A DNA stretch of 64,000 nucleotides from an uncultured Alphaproteobacteria bacterium (GTDB taxonomy: Bacteria; Pseudomonadota; Alphaproteobacteria; GCA-2731375), in contig CATOSZ010000003.1 of assembly GCA_951812805.1 (NCBI GenBank), positions 1,132,557-1,196,556 of the forward strand, written 5' to 3'. The translations under genes and the position numbers were made by a program. Shown in pieces: positions 10,799 through 21,039 of this stretch. Every line of letters starts with the position of its first letter. Position 1 is the first letter of the stretch. The notes beneath the pieces were generated by a model, which searched no databases, had not been told where the DNA came from, and saw only the letters and a program-made list of their open reading frames with translations.

Positions 10799-10838
10799 CC
10801 CCAGGCTGATCCGCTATATGGAGCCAATCAGCCTGGGG
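10799..10838 (+). terminator. Stem-loop downstream of istB
   Basis: CCCCAGGCTGAT-N16-ATCAGCCTGGGG, 12-bp perfect stem 18 nt after the istB stop. Confidence 0.55.
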
Positions 10839-11412
10839 GCTTTCATCGCAAAGGCGGGCAAATCAAAACGGGTCCTGTACAGATTGTTCTGCAAAAGGGG
10901 TTTCGTAGCTGGGGCACAAGTCCGGGCCGATGGGGTGGATGAGCTGCCTCCGGCTGGTCCGGGCTCTCGCGATCGAAATCCATGAGGACTGGCTGGATGC
11001 CAACCGCTAGCTCAACATGATCCATCTCAAGGAGAGCAAAAGCGAACGCATCCAGAAAGCCGCCTGACGGCGGCTCGGCATGCCTGGCGCTCCGAGCAAT
11101 CGAAATCTCCGCGCCAGGCATGCCGGTGGCCCTCATCGGCAGCCATGACAAACTTGCAGAACAGTCTGGACACTACTTCAAAAGCTCATTGCCACTTCAA
11201 GAACCCCACCTGATCCCCACGTTCCGCCGCCGGCCCGGTTGTCCCGGTGGGCCCACAGGCCCCTCCCACGCGGCTTCGCTCCGCGTAACGCAAAGCGCTA
11301 CACGAAGCCGCGCGGGGCCCTCCCGTGGACTACCGGGACAACCTCCGTCGAAGCAAGGGGGGGGGTCAATTTTGCACGCCGATAGGGGGTCAGAATTAAA
11401 TGCTGATTGACA

Positions 11413-13080
11413 GTCGGGGATGCCCAAGTCCATCAGCACGATCTCGCTCAGTTGCAAGCTGGCTTCCGTCGTTTCCGGTACGGCATGGTTCGCGCCCAGT
11501 GCGATCAGTTCTCTCGCATGCGCGCCGTCACGGGCCCGCGCGAAAATCGCGAGGTCCGGCCAACAGCGCCGCGCCGCGACGACGACGCGTTGCGCCGCGC
11601 GGGCGCTGTCCATGGTGACGACCATGGCGGCGGCGCGTTCGGCGCCGAAGCGCCTGAGGATATCGGTGTGCGCGGCATCGCCGTGAAAGATGCCCGCCCC
11701 GTCCGAGCGAAGCGCCGCGACCAGGTCCGTGTCGCTGTCCAGCGCGACATAGGCAAGCGCGTGGGCATCCAGGAACGTCGCCAGCATCTGCCCGACACGG
11801 CCATAGCCGACGATGATGACGTGGCCGGCGAGGTCGGCCGGGAAGGCCGTCTCGGGTCGGTCGTGCCGCGCCTCCCAAGCCTCGATGCGCCGTGCGATGG
11901 CGCGGGCCATATGGGCGACCAGCGGCGTCGCGATCATCGTCATGCTGGCGACGATCAGCATGAACTGCGCTGTGCCGCCGGGCACCAGCCCGAGCGCGAA
12001 GGCCATGCCGACGACGACGAAGGCGAATTCGCCCCCCTGGCCGAGGAGCAGGGCGGATTCGACGGCGACGGAACGCGGCTCGCCGAACAACCGGGCCAGC
12101 AGAAAGATAATCGGTCCCTTCACGGCGAACAGGCCGACGACGGAGGCGGCCAGCCAGAGCGGCTTCGCGCCCACTTGCGAAATGTCGATCGACATGCCGA
12201 CGGAAATGAAGAACAGGCCCAGCAGCAGACCCTTGAAGGGCTCGATCTCGACGTCCACCTCGTGGCGATACTCGGTCTCGGCAAACAGCAGGCCGGCGAG
12301 GAAGGCGCCGAGCGCCATGGAGAGGCCGGCCATCTCGGTGGCCAGCGCCGTGGCGATGATCACCAGGAGGACCAGCGCCAGAAACATGTCCCGGCTCGCC
12401 GTGCTGCCGATGAAGCGAAACAGCGGCCGGATGACCAGGCGGCCGACGACCAGAATGACAGCGATGGCGATCAGCGCCTGGCCGAACGACCAGATCAGCG
12501 GCAAGAACACGGCGCCTTCGCCCTGATTGTGCAGTGCGGCCACCATCAGCAGGATCGGCAGCACCGCCAGGTCCTGGAACAGCAGGATGGCAAAGCTGGT
12601 ATGCCCCGTGGCCGTGCCGAGCCGGCGGCCTTCCGAGAGCAACTGCATGACGATCGCCGTCGACGACAGCGCGAAGGCGGCGCCGAGAATGATCGCCGCG
12701 GCCGGCGTGTTGTCGAAGAACGAGGCGATGACGGCGATCACCGCCCCCGTGACGACGACCTGTAACGCGCCCAGACCGAAGACATGGCGACGCATCGCCC
12801 ACAGCCGGTCGATCGAAAGCTCGAGCCCGATCATGAACAGCAGGAAGACGACGCCGAGTTCGGCGAGTGCGCGGACCCCGTCCAGGTCGGCGATCGCGAC
12901 GTATCGAAGCCACGACGCATCCTCGACCCAGCGGACGAAGCCGAACGGGCCGATAGCGATACCCACCACGAGGTATCCCAGCACCGGACTGATTCTAAGG
13001 CGGTGCAGCAAAGGCACGATCACGCCGGCGGCGACCAGGAAGACGACCACCTCGTGCAGGTTCAGGGCTTCGAGATGCAT
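11413..13080 (-). pseudogene. Monovalent cation:proton antiporter-2 (KefB/KefC-type, RCK/TrkA-N domain), 3' end interrupted by IS21
   Basis: MHLEALNLHEVVVFLVAAGVIVPLLHRLRISPVLGYLVVGIAIG...GHVIIVGYGRVGQMLATFLDAH; predicted ORF runs into IS to 11197. Confidence 0.88.
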
Positions 13081-13143
13081 GGCATTTCTATATTGGCTCC
13101 GGCACGGCGGACCGCATGAGACATGTTAACGCACCGGGGCGGC

Positions 13144-14061
13144 TCAGGCTCTCAGTCCCGTGGTTTCCGCCAGAAGCCAGTCGCGAAAGGTGCGAACGGC
13201 GCGGCGGACCAGACCACCCGGCGGATAGACCAGCCAGTTGGAGAAGGCCAAGGGCAGCGCGAGCGGGAAGGGCCTGACGAGACGCCCGGCGGCGAGATCG
13301 GCGGCGACGACGCGCCCGCGCCCCAGCGCCACGCCCTGGCCGTCGATCGCCGCGGCGATCACCATGGGGTAGGGCATCAGGGTCAGGCCATAATTCGGAT
13401 CGACATCCTCGACCCCGGCGGCCCGCAGCCACATCGCCCAGTCGGGCATGATGTCCGCGACGTTGCGGGTGCCGTCGTGCAGCAGCATGTGGTGCGCGAG
13501 ATCCCCCGGCTGGCGGAGCGGATGGGACCCGGCGAGCAAGGCCGGGGCGGTGACGGGGAAGACCTCGTCCTCGCCGCTCAACCGTTCCACCTCGTAGCCG
13601 GGATAGCGCCCGGCGCCGAACCGGATCGCCAGGTCGACACCGTCCTCGTCGAAATGCGCCAGCGCCATGGAGGCGTCGATCCGCACGGAGAATTCGGGAT
13701 GGCGGGTGTGGAAATCGTCCAGCCGGGGGATTAGCCAGCCGGTGGCGAAGGTCGGCGAGACGCTGACCTGCACGCTCCGATCGTCGTGCCGCGTGCGCAG
13801 CCGGGCGACGGCGCTCGCCAGGGAATCGAGGCCGAGGGCGATTCCCGGCAACAACGCCTCGCCCGCGTCCGTGAGCGCGATGCGGCGCTTCTCCCGGGTG
13901 AAGAGGGGCCGGCCCAGGTCCGCCTCCAGATGACGCACCTGCTGACTGACGGCGGCGGGCGTGACGAACAGTTCCTCCGCCGCGCGGGTGAAGCTGAGAT
14001 GCCGGGCCGCCGCCTCGAAGGCCTTCAGCGCGTTGAGCGAGGGGAGCTGTCGCATGGCCAC
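13144..14061 (-). CDS. LysR family transcriptional regulator (GcvA-like)
   Basis: MRQLPSLNALKAFEAAARHLSFTRAAEELFVTPAAVSQQVRHLEADLGRPLF. Confidence 0.9.
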   Translation of the reverse strand: MAMRQLPSLNALKAFEAAARHLSFTRAAEELFVTPAAVSQQVRHLEADLGRPLFTREKRRIALTDAGEALLPGIALGLDSLASAVARLRTRHDDRSVQVSVSPTFATGWLIPRLDDFHTRHPEFSVRIDASMALAHFDEDGVDLAIRFGAGRYPGYEVERLSGEDEVFPVTAPALLAGSHPLRQPGDLAHHMLLHDGTRNVADIMPDWAMWLRAAGVEDVDPNYGLTLMPYPMVIAAAIDGQGVALGRGRVVAADLAAGRLVRPFPLALPLAFSNWLVYPPGGLVRRAVRTFRDWLLAETTGLRA

Positions 14062-14223
14062 TATATTTAAAGTTTTTCTATCGATCTGACTAGTAAAGAT
14101 CGTTTGTATCCCGGGGTCTTCTTACCCATTTCTCCAATATCAGACACGAAAACGACACGTCGAGTGAGCGACAGGAAAATCTAAGGAGATTTAGATTTTC
14201 CAAACCCTGAAAGGACGGGACAG

Positions 14224-14406
14224 ATGTACCAGCACGCAACGGAGAACAGCTTCCAGGTCGACGCCGGCCAGCAGTCGGGCGAGCCGATCTGGTACGTGAG
14301 CGACGCCGCCTACGACCGGGCCATGCGCCGCGCCATGCGGGAACGCTCGGCACTGGCTGCCGGCCTGGCCCGCAAGGCGATCCGCTTCCTGCGCGGACAA
14401 CGCTGA
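14224..14406 (+). CDS. Small basic protein of unknown function
   Basis: 60 aa, preceded by gaaaggacggg RBS-like sequence; divergent from LysR gene. Confidence 0.5.
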   Translation: MYQHATENSFQVDAGQQSGEPIWYVSDAAYDRAMRRAMRERSALAAGLARKAIRFLRGQR

Positions 14407-14465
14407 GGACGAAACGGCCATTGACCTCCCCGGGTCGGAGACCGACCTCTCCGGCCTCCCCCGAC

Positions 14466-14540
14466 GGACGCGCTTCTCCCCCCCAATGGCGCGTCCGACG
14501 TTCGGGCGGGTGCGAACGTTCCACCGTTCGCGCCCGCCCG
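14466..14540. repeat. Two tandem hairpins between small ORF and cysteine synthase gene
   Basis: GGACGCGC...GCGCGTCC (14466-14496) and CGGGCGGGTGCGAACG-ttccac-CGTTCGCGCCCGCCCG (14503-14540). Confidence 0.6.
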
Positions 14541-14635
14541 CCACGGGCGCTTCGCCCGGCCGTGCAAATGGCTTGTCGAAGGGCCGTCGGTTCGTGTAAG
14601 GCGGGTCCGTAATCACGGAGCCGGAGTTACACGCC

Positions 14636-15592
14636 ATGACCGACGTCGCCACCACCGCCTGCGACCTGCTCGACACCGTCGGCAACACGCCGCTGGTGCG
14701 CCTTGCCAAGCTGTTTCCCCAGGATGGCGTCGAGGTCTTCGCCAAGCTCGAGTTCTTCAATCCGACGGCGAGCGTGAAGGACCGCATCGTCCGCCACATC
14801 GTCGCCGCCGCCGAGCGCTCGGGCGAGCTGAAGCCGGGCGGCACCATCGTCGAGAACACCTCGGGCAACACCGGCGCCGCGGTGGCGATGATCGCGGCGG
14901 CCAAGGGCTACCGGGCGATCCTGACCATGCCGGACAAGACCAGCGCCGAAAAGCAGAAGGCCTTGCAGGCCTTCGGCGCCGAGATCGTCGTCTGCCCGAC
15001 AGACGCCCCGCCCGACAGCCCGGAGCACTATGTGAAAAAGGCGCGCGCCATCGCGGCCGAAACGCCGAATTCCTTCATGATCAACCAGTACGACAATCCG
15101 GTGAACGCCGAGGCGCACTATGCGACCACCGGCCCCGAGATCTGGCGGCAGATGGACGGCAGGCTCGACTATTTCGTGGCTTCGGGCAGCACCGGCGGCA
15201 CGGTGACCGGCACCGGGCGCTACCTGAAGGAGCAGGACCCGAGCATCAAGGTGGTGATGCCCGATCCGATCGGCTCGATCTACAAGACCTATTTCGAGAC
15301 CGGCGAGATCGACGAGAGCGAGATCGGCACCTACCAGGTCGAAGGCATCGGCGAGGACCATATCGCCAAGTGCATGGACTTCGCCGTCGTCGACGAGATG
15401 TTGAAGTTCAACGACGACGATGCTTTCGGCATGGCCCGCGAGATCGCCCGCACCGAGGGCATCCTTTGTGGCGGCAGCTCCGGCGCCAACCTCTACGGCA
15501 CCCGCAAGCTGGTCGAAGGGCTGAGCGGTCCGGCCCGCATCGTCACCGTATTGCCGGATACCGGGCTCAAATACCTCTCGAAAATCTTCTGA
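14636..15592 (+). CDS. Cysteine synthase family PLP-dependent protein
   Basis: LLDTVGNTPLVRLAKL...FFNPTASVKDRI...ENTSGNTGAAVAMIAAAKGY. Confidence 0.9.
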   Translation: MTDVATTACDLLDTVGNTPLVRLAKLFPQDGVEVFAKLEFFNPTASVKDRIVRHIVAAAERSGELKPGGTIVENTSGNTGAAVAMIAAAKGYRAILTMPDKTSAEKQKALQAFGAEIVVCPTDAPPDSPEHYVKKARAIAAETPNSFMINQYDNPVNAEAHYATTGPEIWRQMDGRLDYFVASGSTGGTVTGTGRYLKEQDPSIKVVMPDPIGSIYKTYFETGEIDESEIGTYQVEGIGEDHIAKCMDFAVVDEMLKFNDDDAFGMAREIARTEGILCGGSSGANLYGTRKLVEGLSGPARIVTVLPDTGLKYLSKIF

Positions 15593-15647
15593 GAATTCCC
15601 AGGCGCCCGCTCCTGTCCTAGACTGTGCGCACGAGCACGGGAGGGAC

Positions 15648-16502
15648 ATGATGGCGTTCACCACCAAACAATTGGGCGATGGCTTCGCGGCCGAGATCCA
15701 GGGCGTCGATCTCGCCGCCGACATCGACGAGGCGACGTTCACGGCGTTGCGTCGGACCTGGATGGAAAACAAGGTCGCCGTCCTGCGCGGACAAAAGCTC
15801 GACGACGGGGCAATGATGCGCTTCTCGCGCCGCTTCGGTGAGCTGTTCGTCCATGTCCGCAAGCAGTTTCATTCGCCCGAACATCCCGAAGTCCTGCTGA
15901 TCTCCAACCTCGAACAGGATGGGCGGCCGATCGGGGCGCTGGGGCACGAAGGCCTCGCCTGGCATTCCGATCAGGCCTATACGGCGAAGCGGGTCTTCGG
16001 CACCTTGCTCTATGCGGTGGAGATCCCGGAGGCGGGCGGCAACACCCTGTTCGCCGATCTGGCCCAGGCCTACACGGCCCTGCCCGCGGCGCGCCGGGCG
16101 GAACTGAGTACGCTGGAGACAATCTATTCGATCGAGGTGACGACGAAGACGGAAGGCCTGCCGCTGCCGAACGAGCAACGCCAGGCGACGCCGGACGTCG
16201 TCCATTCCCTGGTCCGCCGCCATCCGCATTTGGCGCGCGAGGGGCTCTATCTCTCGCCGGCGCATACCCTGGCGATCCGCGGCATGGCGCGGGCGGAGAG
16301 CGACGCCCTGCTGTCCGAGCTGGCAGCCTGGGCGAGCCAGGACCGCTTCATCTACGAGCACGAGTGGGCCGAAGGCGACGTCATCATCTGGGACAACACC
16401 CATCTCATGCACACCCGGCGCCCGTTCAACCCCACGGCCCGGCGCCTGTTGCGCCGCACCGGCTGGTACTACGCCGACGACGCCGGCGAACGGGCGGCCT
16501 AG
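15648..16502 (+). CDS. TauD/TfdA family dioxygenase
   Basis: AEIQGVDLAADIDEATF...LAWHSDQAY (HxD) ...DNTHLMHTRRPF. Confidence 0.85.
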   Translation: MMAFTTKQLGDGFAAEIQGVDLAADIDEATFTALRRTWMENKVAVLRGQKLDDGAMMRFSRRFGELFVHVRKQFHSPEHPEVLLISNLEQDGRPIGALGHEGLAWHSDQAYTAKRVFGTLLYAVEIPEAGGNTLFADLAQAYTALPAARRAELSTLETIYSIEVTTKTEGLPLPNEQRQATPDVVHSLVRRHPHLAREGLYLSPAHTLAIRGMARAESDALLSELAAWASQDRFIYEHEWAEGDVIIWDNTHLMHTRRPFNPTARRLLRRTGWYYADDAGERAA

Positions 16503-16514
16503 GGCCGCGCCCGC

Positions 16515-17588
16515 GTGGCCGACGGCGCCACCACCCTGCCCCTCACGATCCGCCAACGGCGGGGCCGCGTTTTCTGGCGGATCCTGCAGGTCATCGTCTT
16601 CATCCTCTGCGTCTTGGTCCTCTCGGGCAGTGGCCTCGATCCGACGGACGAGCCGTTGCTGGTCGTCATCGCTATCACCGCCGGCCTGATCCTCCTGTTC
16701 GAGATCGTCTTGCGCTGGCGTGGGCGGGTCCGGGACCGGATCTATACGATCGACCGGGACGGCGTGCGCTTCGCCACGGGGCGGGAGAGCTGGGCCGAGC
16801 CGCTGGCCGCCTACGACGGCGTGCTCTGGCGCGAGGAGGTTCGACGCAGCGGCGGCAGCGGCGGAAGTGGCGGCAGCCACCGGGTCTGGATCCTGGAATT
16901 GCGCTGTCCGGGCGAAGCCTCACACACGGTGCCGCTGCTGGAGAAGCGCAGCGAAACCGGCGTCCGCGCGCGGTGGGAGGCGTTGGCCCGCGCCCTCGAC
17001 CTGCCGGCCTTGCGCGACGTCGGCGGTGGCGAGATCCAGCAGCGTGCGCCCGACGACCTCGACCTCTCCGTGCGCCAGCGGGCCGCCAAAGGCCGGCTGG
17101 ACGGGCCGGCCGAGATCGGGACCATCCCGCCGAAGGATGTCGAGTGGAACCCGCGCGATGCGCGGGAAGCCCGGATACGCCAGCATTCGGGCGCCCGGGC
17201 CGTGCTGTTCGCCTTCAGTTTCATCCCGGCACTCGGCGGCCTGATCGCCTTCTGGGGTCATGACCAGCAGCTGCCCTTGCTGCTTCTGGCGACGCCGCTG
17301 TTCGGCCACGCCTACCGTGTCGCCGCGCGCTACCGCATCGCCGCGGTCGACGACCGGCTGGAATTGGCGCTCGAGTTCGGCCCGCTACGCTTCGCCCGGC
17401 GCCGTTTCCCCATCGACGACATCGAACAGATCTGGACGACGAGCACCGGCCCGGCGGAGCTGGGCGTCATGCGGATCAAGGTCGAATCCGATGCCCGGTC
17501 CGCCAGCCTCGCCCTGTTGTCCCGCGACACCGGGGACTGGACGGCGGCCTTCATCCGCCATCTGGCGAGCGCGCCCAAGGCCCGTTGA
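16515..17588 (+). CDS. Hypothetical membrane protein
   Basis: 357 aa with N-terminal TM segments and GGSGGSGGS linker; GTG start. Confidence 0.6.
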   Translation: MADGATTLPLTIRQRRGRVFWRILQVIVFILCVLVLSGSGLDPTDEPLLVVIAITAGLILLFEIVLRWRGRVRDRIYTIDRDGVRFATGRESWAEPLAAYDGVLWREEVRRSGGSGGSGGSHRVWILELRCPGEASHTVPLLEKRSETGVRARWEALARALDLPALRDVGGGEIQQRAPDDLDLSVRQRAAKGRLDGPAEIGTIPPKDVEWNPRDAREARIRQHSGARAVLFAFSFIPALGGLIAFWGHDQQLPLLLLATPLFGHAYRVAARYRIAAVDDRLELALEFGPLRFARRRFPIDDIEQIWTTSTGPAELGVMRIKVESDARSASLALLSRDTGDWTAAFIRHLASAPKAR

Positions 17589-17600
17589 GGGAGCATCGAC

Positions 17601-18050
17601 ATGAGCGACGAAGACATGTTGCAAATCGCCCTGGCTGAGGCGCGGGCCGGCCTCGCCGAGGGGGGCATTCCGATCGGCGCGGCACTGTTCGCCGGCGACG
17701 GCACGCTGCTCGGCCGGGGGCGGAACCGCCGCGTGCAGGACGGCGATCCCTCGTGCCACGGCGAGACGGACGCCTTTCGCAACGCGGGCCGGCAGGCGGA
17801 CTACCGCTCAGTGACCATGGTGACCACCCTGTCGCCCTGCTGGTATTGCAGCGGCCTGGTCCGCCAGTTCGCGATCGGCCGCGTCGTCATCGGCGAGAAC
17901 GAGACCTTCCGCGGCGGTGAGGACTGGCTGCGCGAGCATGGCCACGAGGTCGTCGTCCTCGACGATACGGCCTGCAAGGCGATGATGCGCGATTTCATCG
18001 CCGCCAATCCCGCACTCTGGCACGAGGATATCGGCGTCGCCGGGGATTGA
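17601..18050 (+). CDS. Nucleoside/cytosine deaminase family protein
   Basis: Zn-binding motifs CHGETD and [16 protein letters not shown]. Confidence 0.85.
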   Translation: MSDEDMLQIALAEARAGLAEGGIPIGAALFAGDGTLLGRGRNRRVQDGDPSCHGETDAFRNAGRQADYRSVTMVTTLSPCWYCSGLVRQFAIGRVVIGENETFRGGEDWLREHGHEVVVLDDTACKAMMRDFIAANPALWHEDIGVAGD

Positions 18051-18172
18051 AGTCGCCATCGCCGCGCGCTATACCCCGCGCCCGCCCGAGGCGAAGAGGC
18101 GCCGTACCGGGCGGAGGAGGTGTGTCATGGCCAGCAAGTCCCACAGCGAGCACCAGCCGTCCTTTCGAGCCG

Positions 18173-18384
18173 ATGAGCAAGCGGCGTCGCGGCTTCCCGT
18201 CTGAAAGCCGGGTCAAGCGTGGCGATCGCGTCGTCCACGGCGACAAGGAACTGATCGAAAAGCTCGGCCGCAACGACCCCTGCCCCTGCGGTTCGGGAGA
18301 GCGTTTTCAAGCGCTGCTGTCTCGCCAGCGGGCGTTTCGACGGCGCCGAACGAAACCACTTCTTTCAAGGACTGATCAAGGCAG
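18173..18384 (+). pseudogene. SEC-C motif protein, frameshifted (end approximate)
   Basis: [13 protein letters not shown] in one frame, [27 protein letters not shown] in next frame; extra T in cgttttc run near 18305-18308. Confidence 0.6.
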
Positions 18385-18386
18385 TC

Positions 18387-18830
18387 TCAAAGTTCCCAGT
18401 CGACGACGAAGTCCTCCAACGGGCGGCGCAGCTTGCGCTCGCTGACGACACGGCCGCGCACGGAGATGCCGGCCTCGTGCACCGTCTCTGGATCGCCGGA
18501 GACCAGCGGATGCCACCACTCGAGATCCCGGCCCTCGGCCAGGCGGCGGTAGGCGCAGGTCTTCGGCATCCAGGGGATTTCGGCGACGTTCGCCGGCGTC
18601 AGTACGACGCAATCCGGCACAAGGCGGGTGCGCCGGTCATAGTCGCCGCAACGGCACGAGCCGAGGTCGAGCAGGCGGCAGGCGACCCGGGTCGGCAGGA
18701 TCTCGCCGGTGTCGATATCCTCGATCTTGTTGAGACAGCATTTGCCGCAGCCATCGCAAAGGCTTTCCCATTCCCGGGCGTTCATCTCTTCCAGGCGTTT
18801 GCGTCGCCAGAAGGGAAGATCGTCGCTCAC
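18387..18830 (-). CDS. YcgN/UPF0260 family cysteine cluster protein
   Basis: [18 protein letters not shown]...[20 protein letters not shown] start overlaps phaZ stop. Confidence 0.85.
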   Translation of the reverse strand: MSDDLPFWRRKRLEEMNAREWESLCDGCGKCCLNKIEDIDTGEILPTRVACRLLDLGSCRCGDYDRRTRLVPDCVVLTPANVAEIPWMPKTCAYRRLAEGRDLEWWHPLVSGDPETVHEAGISVRGRVVSERKLRRPLEDFVVDWEL

Positions 18831-20056
18831 GCCCGCGGGCCCGAATGACGCTCGATGAAGGCGGCGATACGGGGCGCGATCTCGCCCCGCCAGCGCCGGC
18901 CGTTGAAGACGCCGTAGTGACCGACGCCCGGCTGCACGTGGTGGGCACGCAGGTCCGACGGCAGCGCGGCGCACAGCGTCTGCGCCGCCGCGGTCTGGCC
19001 GACGGCGGAGATATCGTCCTTTTCCCCCTCGACCGTCATCAAGGCGATGTCGCGGATCACCTCCGGCCGCACAGCCTCGCCCCGGTGGCGGTAGCGGCCA
19101 TGGGCCAGGTCCTTGTTCTGGAAGACCCGTTCCACCGTCTCCAGGAAATAGTCCGCCGGCAGGTCCATCACCGCCTGGTATTCGTCGTAGAAGGCCCGGT
19201 GCGCCTTCAGCCCGTCGCCGTCGCCCTTGACCAGCTGATTGAAGATCTCGAGGTGGGCGTCGACGTGACGATCGAGGTTCATCGACAGAAAGCCGGAAAG
19301 TTGCAGGAAGCCCGGATAGACCCGCCGCCCGGCGCCGATATTGCCGGCCGGCACCCGCTGGATCACCGTCCGTTCGAACGAATCGCGGCTGTGGTTCTCG
19401 GCATAGAGGTTCGGCATCGTCGGGTTGATGCGGGTGTCGACGGGGCCGCCCATCAGGGTCATCGTGCGCGGGCGGACGGGATCGTCCGCCGCCGCCAGCA
19501 GGGCGCTTGCCGCCAGCATCGGGACCGAGGGCTGGCAGACCGCCATGACATGGGTCTCGGGGCCCAAGTGGCGCAGCATATCCAGCAGATAATCGACATA
19601 GTCGTCGAGATGGAACGGCCCCTCCGCCAGCGCCACGTCGCGGGCGTCGTGCCAATCGGTGATATGCACGTCGTGCCCCGGCGCCATGGCGCGCACGGTA
19701 TCGCGCAACAGCGTCGCATAGTGACCGGAGAGCGGAGCGACGATCAGCAGCTTCGGCCCCGCCGGCACGCCGGCCTTGACGAAGCGTTTCAACTGGCAGA
19801 ACGGGCGATGCCAGGTGACCTCCTCCGTCACCGCGACCCGGCGATTGCCGACCCGCACACTGTCGATCCCGAAAGCGGGCTTGCCGTAGGCGCGCAGCGC
19901 GCCCTCCATCAATTCGCAGGCGGCGGCCAGCGCCCGCCCGCCCTGGGTATAGGCGGCGGGGTTGAGCGGGTGGCGATAGAGCAACTTGGTGGCGCCGGTG
20001 GCGAGACGGAATGGTGTCATCGCCGCCCGTTGGAACTCATGCAGTTGGTAAAGCAA
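18827..20056 (-). CDS. phaZ: Intracellular polyhydroxyalkanoate depolymerase
   Basis: [18 protein letters not shown]...[11 protein letters not shown]...[12 protein letters not shown]. Confidence 0.9.
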   Translation of the reverse strand: MLYQLHEFQRAAMTPFRLATGATKLLYRHPLNPAAYTQGGRALAAACELMEGALRAYGKPAFGIDSVRVGNRRVAVTEEVTWHRPFCQLKRFVKAGVPAGPKLLIVAPLSGHYATLLRDTVRAMAPGHDVHITDWHDARDVALAEGPFHLDDYVDYLLDMLRHLGPETHVMAVCQPSVPMLAASALLAAADDPVRPRTMTLMGGPVDTRINPTMPNLYAENHSRDSFERTVIQRVPAGNIGAGRRVYPGFLQLSGFLSMNLDRHVDAHLEIFNQLVKGDGDGLKAHRAFYDEYQAVMDLPADYFLETVERVFQNKDLAHGRYRHRGEAVRPEVIRDIALMTVEGEKDDISAVGQTAAAQTLCAALPSDLRAHHVQPGVGHYGVFNGRRWRGEIAPRIAAFIERHSGPRA

Positions 20057-20195
20057 TCGACCCTCTGGAGGCTGGGGCCCGCACAGGCGCGGTACCGGAC
20101 GCGTCGTTCATGCAGCGCACAACAAATCGTGTTGCGGTGCGAAGTCTAGGCGTTCGGCGCCGTGCGGTGCAATAGCCCCCCAACTCCCCCGCGCC

Positions 20196-20822
20196 TCACG
20201 GCCACTCGGGGCGGCGCATGCGGAAGATCTCCGTGGTATCGGAATAGTCGGCGAGATAGCCGAGGCGGGCGACCGGACGGGTGCGGGCATAGTCGATCAT
20301 GCCATCGACGATCACCGATTCGTCGATGTGGATGCCGACGACCTCGCCGAGGACGATCCGGTTGGGGGTGTAGCCGTCGGGCGACTTGGTATCGATCACC
20401 TCCAGCAGGCGGCACTCGAAGTTGACCGGGCTCTCCGCCACGCGCGGCGCGTTCACCCGTTCCGCAGCCACGGCCGTCAGGCCGGCGAGCGCGAACTCGT
20501 CGACGTCGGGCGGGCATTCGGCCGAGGTTTTGTTCATCGCCTCGCGCAGGTCCCAGGTCACCAGGTTGTGGACGAAGCTTCCCGTCGCCTCGACGTTGGC
20601 GAGGCTGTCCTTCACCGGCGCGGGCGCGTCCTTGGGCCGGGCGCCGACCGAATACATCACCTGCGGGGGCACGTAGGAGACCGCGTTGAAGAAGGAATAG
20701 GGCGCGACGTTCGGCTGGCCGTCGGGCCCGTAGGTGGAGATCCAGCCGACCGGTCGGGGCGCCACCAGGGCGTTGAAGGGGCTGTGGCGGAGGCCGTGAT
20801 GCTCTTCGGTGCGCCAGTACAT
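20196..20822 (-). CDS. Flavin reductase family protein
   Basis: FNALVAPRPVGWISTYGPDGQPNVAPYSFFNAVSYVPPQVMYS. Confidence 0.85.
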   Translation of the reverse strand: MYWRTEEHHGLRHSPFNALVAPRPVGWISTYGPDGQPNVAPYSFFNAVSYVPPQVMYSVGARPKDAPAPVKDSLANVEATGSFVHNLVTWDLREAMNKTSAECPPDVDEFALAGLTAVAAERVNAPRVAESPVNFECRLLEVIDTKSPDGYTPNRIVLGEVVGIHIDESVIVDGMIDYARTRPVARLGYLADYSDTTEIFRMRRPEWP

Positions 20823-21039
20823 GGGTTGCCTTGCTCCTCGACGGTGTCGGTTCGCCCTCGCAATAGAGCAGCGGGCGCGGAAAATCCACCGGGTGGCCGC
20901 ATGGTATCCGCGCGGAGTGGACCTTTCAGCCGGTCGGCCGGCGGCATAGGTTCGCCCCGACACCCTGGGCGGCGCGGCCGGTTTCCACTAGGCTGGCAGC
21001 CGCCCCGGGGCCCCGGAGCGCGCACGAGGACAGGCAGCG

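Larger units (their letters stand above)
8438..11412 (+). mobile_element. IS21 family insertion sequence (with unusually long 3' tail)
   Basis: Ends TGTGAATCGGCATGCAAAACTGACCCAC / revcomp TGTCAATCAGCATTTAATTCTGACCCCC; 6-bp direct repeats gtcggg at 8432-8437 and 11413-11418; istA/istB inside. Confidence 0.92.

Noticed and set aside
16850-16880. GGC/AGC-rich repeat in the 16515-17588 membrane protein
   Set aside because: Encodes a short GGSGGSGGS linker; simple low-complexity coding sequence.
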